Assembly (NCBI GenBank): GCA_034433615.1 | Contig: DAOUAJ010000157.1 | Location: 1 to 18,027 of the forward strand | DNA: 18,027 nucleotides | Direction of reading: 5' to 3' | From: DAOUAJ01 sp034433615 | GTDB taxonomy: Bacteria; Chloroflexota; Anaerolineae; DUEN01 | Position numbers and translations under genes: made by a program | The notes under the pieces: model-generated | The model's input: only the letters and a program-made list of their open reading frames with translations | Told to the model about the DNA's origin: nothing | The model's database searches: none | Part shown: in pieces, positions 15,053 to 18,027 of the stretch | How the letters are laid out: each line of letters opens with the position of its first letter | Numbering within the stretch: the stretch's first letter is position 1

Positions 15053-16132
15053 ATGGGCATTCCCAAAACCATGCAGGCTGTACGCGTGTACGGCCCAGAA
15101 GATTACCGTTTAGAGGAAGTGCCGGTGCCGGAGATCGGCCCCGGCGAAGTGCTGGTGCGTGTTCTGGCAACAGGCATTTGCGCCAGCGATGTCAAGACGT
15201 TCCTGGGCGCTCGCGTGTGGGGTTCGGCGGAAATCGCGCCCTACATTGAGGTGCCGGTCACCCCCGGCCACGAGTTCGTTGGCCAGGTGGTGGCGTTAGG
15301 TGAAGGAGCGGCGGAGAAGTACGGGCTGGCTGTGAGCGACATAGCCGTGTCTGAGCAGATCGTGCCATGCTGGAAGTGCCGTTTCTGCAAGCGTGGCCAG
15401 TACTGGATGTGCCAGCAGCACGACATCTACGGCTTCAAGAAGGATCGAGCCGAGGGATCGTGGGCGGAGTACATGCGTTTCCCGGCTAACGCGATCAATC
15501 ACAAGGTGCCGTCAGACATCCTGCCGGAACACGCTGCTTTGATCGAGCCGCTGGCCTGTGCTATTCACGCAGTGGATCGGGGCGACATCCGGCTGGGGGA
15601 TGTGGTGGTGATCGCCGGCATGGGGCCGATCGGGCTGTGCATGTTGCAAGTGGCGAAGCAGAAAGGGCCGGGGCTGCTGATCGCGCTGGATACCAAGCCG
15701 AAGCGGCTGGAGATGGCGAGGAAGCTGGGCGCCGATCTGGCCATTGACGTCACCCAGGGGAATGCTGTACAGCAGGTGTTGGACCTGACCGACGGTTACG
15801 GCTGCGACGTCTACATCGAGGCGACGGGAGCTGGCCCGGCGGTGGCGCAAGGGTTGCAGATGATCCGGCGGCTGGGCACGTTTGTGGAGTTCAGCGTACA
15901 CGCTGGCCCGGTGGCGGTAGACTGGTCGGTGATTGGCGACGTGAAGGAGCTGAACGTCCACGGCTCGCACCTGGGGCCATACTGCTACCCGCTGGCCATC
16001 GAGTACCTGCGCAACGGCGTGGTGAACGGCGAGGCGCTGGTGAGCCACCGGCTGCCGCTGGACAAATACGGCGAAGGGATCGAGATCGCCCATCAAGGGG
16101 ATGAGTCCATCAAGGTTATCTTGATCCCATAG
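15053..16132 (+). CDS. Zinc-dependent medium-chain polyol dehydrogenase (erythritol/L-threitol dehydrogenase-like)
   Basis: This 359-residue MDR-family enzyme would oxidise a secondary alcohol of a polyol to a ketose with NAD. Catalytic zinc residues are Cys43 (GICASD), His73-Glu74 (PGHE) and a distal Glu in LIEPLAC. The structural zinc site is Cys106, Cys109, Cys112 and Cys120 in CWKCRFCKRGQYWMC. The nucleotide loop is GMGPIG (189-194) and an Asp in IALDTKPKR favours NAD over NADP. The segments SEQIVPCW, GQYWMCQ, EYMRFP, FVEFSV and GSHLGPYCYPL match, as I remember them, the EltD group of erythritol/L-threitol dehydrogenases; this is from memory and untested. The ATG follows GAGGAG at 10 bases. 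Position after a sugar transporter supports a polyol substrate. Confidence 0.88.
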   Translation: MGIPKTMQAVRVYGPEDYRLEEVPVPEIGPGEVLVRVLATGICASDVKTFLGARVWGSAEIAPYIEVPVTPGHEFVGQVVALGEGAAEKYGLAVSDIAVSEQIVPCWKCRFCKRGQYWMCQQHDIYGFKKDRAEGSWAEYMRFPANAINHKVPSDILPEHAALIEPLACAIHAVDRGDIRLGDVVVIAGMGPIGLCMLQVAKQKGPGLLIALDTKPKRLEMARKLGADLAIDVTQGNAVQQVLDLTDGYGCDVYIEATGAGPAVAQGLQMIRRLGTFVEFSVHAGPVAVDWSVIGDVKELNVHGSHLGPYCYPLAIEYLRNGVVNGEALVSHRLPLDKYGEGIEIAHQGDESIKVILIP

Positions 16133-16165
16133 GAGCGGTCAGTCATCGGTAAGCTTTTATCTCAG

Positions 16166-16197
16166 GCTGATAGCTGATAGCTGACGGCTGACAGCTT
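16166..16197. repeat. Tandem heptamer array (GCTGATA/GCTGACR, four units)
   Basis: Four consecutive 7-base units, two GCTGATA, one GCTGACG and one GCTGACA, run from 16166 to 16193 and end in GCTT. They lie in the 93-base gap between the zinc dehydrogenase and the toxin-antitoxin genes. The array could be a slippage product, a regulator-binding array or the border of an inserted cassette. Confidence 0.7.
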
Positions 16198-16225
16198 GAT
16201 ATGGACTTTCTGGGAGAGGTTAACC

Positions 16226-16477
16226 ATGTCTCTGGTATCTGTGCCGGCTATTTACGATGGGAACCAGATCCGGCTGTTGGAAGCACCGCCGGTTCAAAGG
16301 CCTTATCGCGTCTTGGTCACCTTCATAGAGCCTGCTCAGGAGCAAGCGGTGTCGCCACAGGACCTGGCTCGCTTCTGGGCTTCTTTTGGAGCCTGGCAAG
16401 ATGACCGACCTGTGGAGGAGACCCTGCGGAATATTCACGAAGCGCGTCAGTCCAGAAGGGAGCCACCCCTATTATGA
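16226..16477 (+). CDS. Antitoxin of a VapBC-like pair
   Basis: The 83-residue protein has an N-terminal beta-rich part, VPAIYDGNQIRLLEAPP then YRVLVTFIEP, like the small antitoxins whose N terminus reads as a short beta barrel or swapped hairpin. A helical C terminus, PVEETLRNIHEARQSRR, would wrap the toxin. ATG 16226 is chosen for its GGGAGAGG 6 bases upstream. Its stop overlaps the start of the PIN toxin in ATGA (16474-16477), the usual coupling of type II pairs. The exact antitoxin family is not recognised. Autoregulation of the pair is expected from the family, but no operator was proved. Confidence 0.72.
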   Translation: MSLVSVPAIYDGNQIRLLEAPPVQRPYRVLVTFIEPAQEQAVSPQDLARFWASFGAWQDDRPVEETLRNIHEARQSRREPPLL

Positions 16478-16875
16478 AGTTCCTGCTGGACACTGATACT
16501 TGCGTTTTCTGGCTGCGTGGCCATGTCCCGGTTCACGAGCATCTGGCTGCTGCTGGTCCTGAAGAAACAGCCGTTTCCGTGATCACGCTGGCGGAGCTAC
16601 GCTACGGAGCGGCGTGTTCGGCTCGACCAGCAAGCAATCACCAGGCAATTGATGGATTCATCAGTGCCCTCACCATCTTGGGAGTTGATCCAGAGATCGC
16701 ACGCGTCTTCGGCGAGATCAAAGCGCAACTGCGTAAAGAGGGGATGCTCTTAGAGGACGTGGACTTATTAATTGCTGCGACAGCGCGTACGCGGGGCTTA
16801 ACTCTGGTAACTAACAATCAGGATCACTTTGGTCGCATCTCTGGCTTACATCTGGACAACTGGGTAGAACCCTAG
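16474..16875 (+). CDS. PIN-domain ribonuclease toxin (VapC type)
   Basis: The 133-residue protein has the acidic active site of PIN nucleases: Asp6 in MKFLLDTD, Glu41 in ITLAELRYGA, Asp97 (with Asp95) in EDVDLLIAATA, and the C-terminal LTLVTNNQDHF segment. Such toxins cleave specific tRNAs or rRNA when the antitoxin is degraded. It overlaps the antitoxin gene by four bases. The pair splits the zinc dehydrogenase from the SDR gene inside what otherwise looks like one catabolic operon, and the SDR gene starts only 28 bases downstream, so the cassette could be co-transcribed with metabolic genes. Both key acidic positions are intact, suggesting an active toxin. Confidence 0.88.
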   Translation: MKFLLDTDTCVFWLRGHVPVHEHLAAAGPEETAVSVITLAELRYGAACSARPASNHQAIDGFISALTILGVDPEIARVFGEIKAQLRKEGMLLEDVDLLIAATARTRGLTLVTNNQDHFGRISGLHLDNWVEP

Positions 16876-16903
16876 GGAGCGAGTGTGCGAAAAGAGGCGA
16901 GCT

Positions 16904-17674
16904 ATGGGTATCCTGGATCGCTTCCGGCTGGACGGCAAGACGGCGTTGGTGACGGGGGGCGGGCAGGGGATCGGCCAGGCCTACGCCCACGCGCTGGCAG
17001 AGGCTGGTGCCGACGTCGCCATCGTGGACATCAACCCGACTACGGCAGAACAAGTCGCCGAGGAGATTCGAGCGCTGGGCCGCCGCTCGCTGGCGATTGT
17101 GGCTGATGTGACGAAGGCAGACGATGTGCGTCGGATGGTCGAGACCATCGTCAACGCGTGGGGCAAGCTGGACATCGGTGTTAATAACGCGGGGGTGGGC
17201 GGCTGGGCCAACGCGGAGGACATGACCGAGGCAGAGTGGGATCGCGTCATCGCCATCAATCTGAAAGGGGTGTTCCTATGCGCGCAGGCAGAAGCCAGGG
17301 TGATGATCCCCCGTCGGTCAGGGAAGATTATCAACACCGCGTCCATGTCGGCCAGCATCGTCAACCGGCCGCAGAACCAAGTAGCGTACAACGCGTCCAA
17401 GGCGGGCGTCGTGCACCTGACCCGCAGTATGGCAGCCGAGTGGGCCAGGTACGGCATCTGTGTCAACTCTATCAGCCCTGGATACACCCGCACGCCATTG
17501 ATTGATGCGCCGCAAGTGGCGCCCATGGTGCCGGGCTGGCTGGAGCTGATCCCGATGGGGCGGATGGCGGAGGTCACCGACTTGCAGGGAGCGGTGGTCT
17601 ACCTGGCGTCCGAGGCTTCGGACTATGTGACAGGTCACGATCTGATCATAGATGGTGGGTATACTGTGTGGTAG
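16904..17674 (+). CDS. Short-chain dehydrogenase/reductase, classical SDR
   Basis: A 256-residue NAD(P)-dependent oxidoreductase of the classical SDR type. Visible motifs are TGGGQGIG (residues 17-24), Asp42 at the end of the second strand (favours NAD), NNAG (94-97), the tetrad Asn119, Ser149, Tyr162 and Lys166 (YNASK), and the SPGYTRTP segment. Members of this pattern include many polyol and sugar dehydrogenases such as D-threitol or D-arabitol dehydrogenase, and gluconate 5-dehydrogenases. ATG 16904 is preferred: GAGG lies 6 bases upstream and the nucleotide loop then starts near residue 17. GTG 16883 would add 7 residues. With the zinc enzyme it would give two polyol-oxidising activities, perhaps on different stereoisomers (inference). 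Confidence 0.9.
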   Translation: MGILDRFRLDGKTALVTGGGQGIGQAYAHALAEAGADVAIVDINPTTAEQVAEEIRALGRRSLAIVADVTKADDVRRMVETIVNAWGKLDIGVNNAGVGGWANAEDMTEAEWDRVIAINLKGVFLCAQAEARVMIPRRSGKIINTASMSASIVNRPQNQVAYNASKAGVVHLTRSMAAEWARYGICVNSISPGYTRTPLIDAPQVAPMVPGWLELIPMGRMAEVTDLQGAVVYLASEASDYVTGHDLIIDGGYTVW

Positions 17675-17701
17675 AAGACGTTTAAGCCGGATCTGAAAGC
17701 G

Positions 17702-17735
17702 AGGCCGGGCTGGAGATGGGTCCGGCCTTGTTGTT
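17702..17735 (+). terminator. Likely intrinsic terminator after the SDR gene
   Basis: AGGCCGG (17702-17708) pairs perfectly with CCGGCCT (17722-17728) across a 13-base loop and is followed by the T-rich tract TTGTTGTT. It lies 28 bases after the stop and probably ends the dehydrogenase operon. Confidence 0.55.
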
Positions 17736-17765
17736 ACGTGAAGCATCTTCTCCACAAACTGTTTC

Positions 17766-17794
17766 TTGCCAAACACGGCAAATGCCACTAGAAT
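17766..17794 (+). promoter_or_regulatory. Promoter for the second solute-binding protein, with a palindrome over the -35
   Basis: TTGCCA (17766-17771), a 17-base spacer and TAGAAT (17789-17794) form a good promoter, with the start of transcription near 17801 and a leader of about 80 bases. The -35 lies within the palindrome TTGCC-N6-GGCAA (17766-17781), a possible repressor site. Confidence 0.6.
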
Positions 17795-17879
17795 GGAGGT
17801 GCCCTTAACGACGATTTCTCCCTGACAGCAGTTAGCGTTCTGACCTGAATACCGTTGATAACGAAGGAGGGTAAATCAA

Positions 17880-18027
17880 ATGAAAACCGTACAGACCCGC
17901 AGCATGTCACGACGTGAGTTTTTGCGCCTGATGGGGGCGAGCGCGGCTGGCCTGGCTGCCATCTCGCTGACGGCCGCCTGTGCCGCGCCCGCGCCTGCCC
18001 CTACCCCCGCCCCCGCTGAAAAGCCGC
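17880..18027 (+). CDS. Second solute-binding lipoprotein, Tat-exported, partial (5' end only)
   Basis: Only the first 49 codons lie in the window. They encode a twin-arginine signal SRREFLRLMG (residues 10-19), a hydrophobic stretch, the lipobox LTAAC (Cys34) and the start of an Ala/Pro linker (PAPAPTPAPA), the standard N terminus of Chloroflexota solute-binding lipoproteins. AAGGAGG lies 9 bases before ATG 17880. The mature domain is outside the window, so the ABC substrate-binding call is inferred from this signal and the neighbouring sugar genes; another Tat lipoprotein is possible. Unlike the first binding protein (Sec signal), this one should be exported by the Tat route. Confidence 0.7.
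   Translation, partial: MKTVQTRSMSRREFLRLMGASAAGLAAISLTAACAAPAPAPTPAPAEKP

Noticed and set aside
16166..16197. Possible CRISPR-like or iteron array
   Set aside because: Units are only 7 bases, adjacent with no spacers, only four copies, and no replication or cas gene is near.

Overview
The window looks like a piece of a Chloroflexota (Anaerolineae-like) chromosome. The basis is inference from style: high GC, lipoproteins with Pro/Thr-rich linkers after the lipobox Cys, Sec and Tat solute-binding lipoproteins with MalF/MalG-type permeases, a type 2 isopentenyl-diphosphate isomerase, and small palindromic or tandem repeats in many gaps. No rRNA, tRNA, CRISPR array, transposase or phage gene was seen.

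Left part (1-7820), mostly housekeeping. A partial type 2 IPP isomerase (fni, minus strand) and an acyl carrier protein gene (acpP, plus strand) are read from two back-to-back -35/-10 promoters that share a nested inverted repeat. An intrinsic terminator follows acpP. Next come mobA, a Tat-type lipoprotein with a clan GH-A-like glycosidase domain, a small antitoxin-like/toxin-like pair whose second gene looks truncated, secA, and a PfkB-family sugar kinase that starts one base after secA stops.

Middle and right part (8034-18027), a catabolic region. It holds a class II aldolase-family protein with altered key residues and a repeat-encoded C-terminal tail, and a TPP-dependent 2-oxoacid/acetoin dehydrogenase-type E1 alpha/beta pair. 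A consensus promoter precedes an ABC carbohydrate transporter (lipoprotein plus two permeases, no ATPase seen) and a small two-helix membrane protein. Then come a zinc-dependent polyol dehydrogenase resembling erythritol/L-threitol dehydrogenases, a VapC-type toxin-antitoxin pair, an SDR dehydrogenase, a terminator, and the start of a second, Tat-exported solute-binding protein.

How the genes may work together (inference): a polyol or sugar is imported, oxidised to a ketose by the zinc dehydrogenase and/or SDR, phosphorylated by the PfkB kinase, split by the unusual aldolase-like lyase, and a fragment is passed to the TPP enzyme. This combination, with its altered aldolase active site and an E1 pair lacking nearby E2/E3, is the best candidate here for an undescribed pathway.
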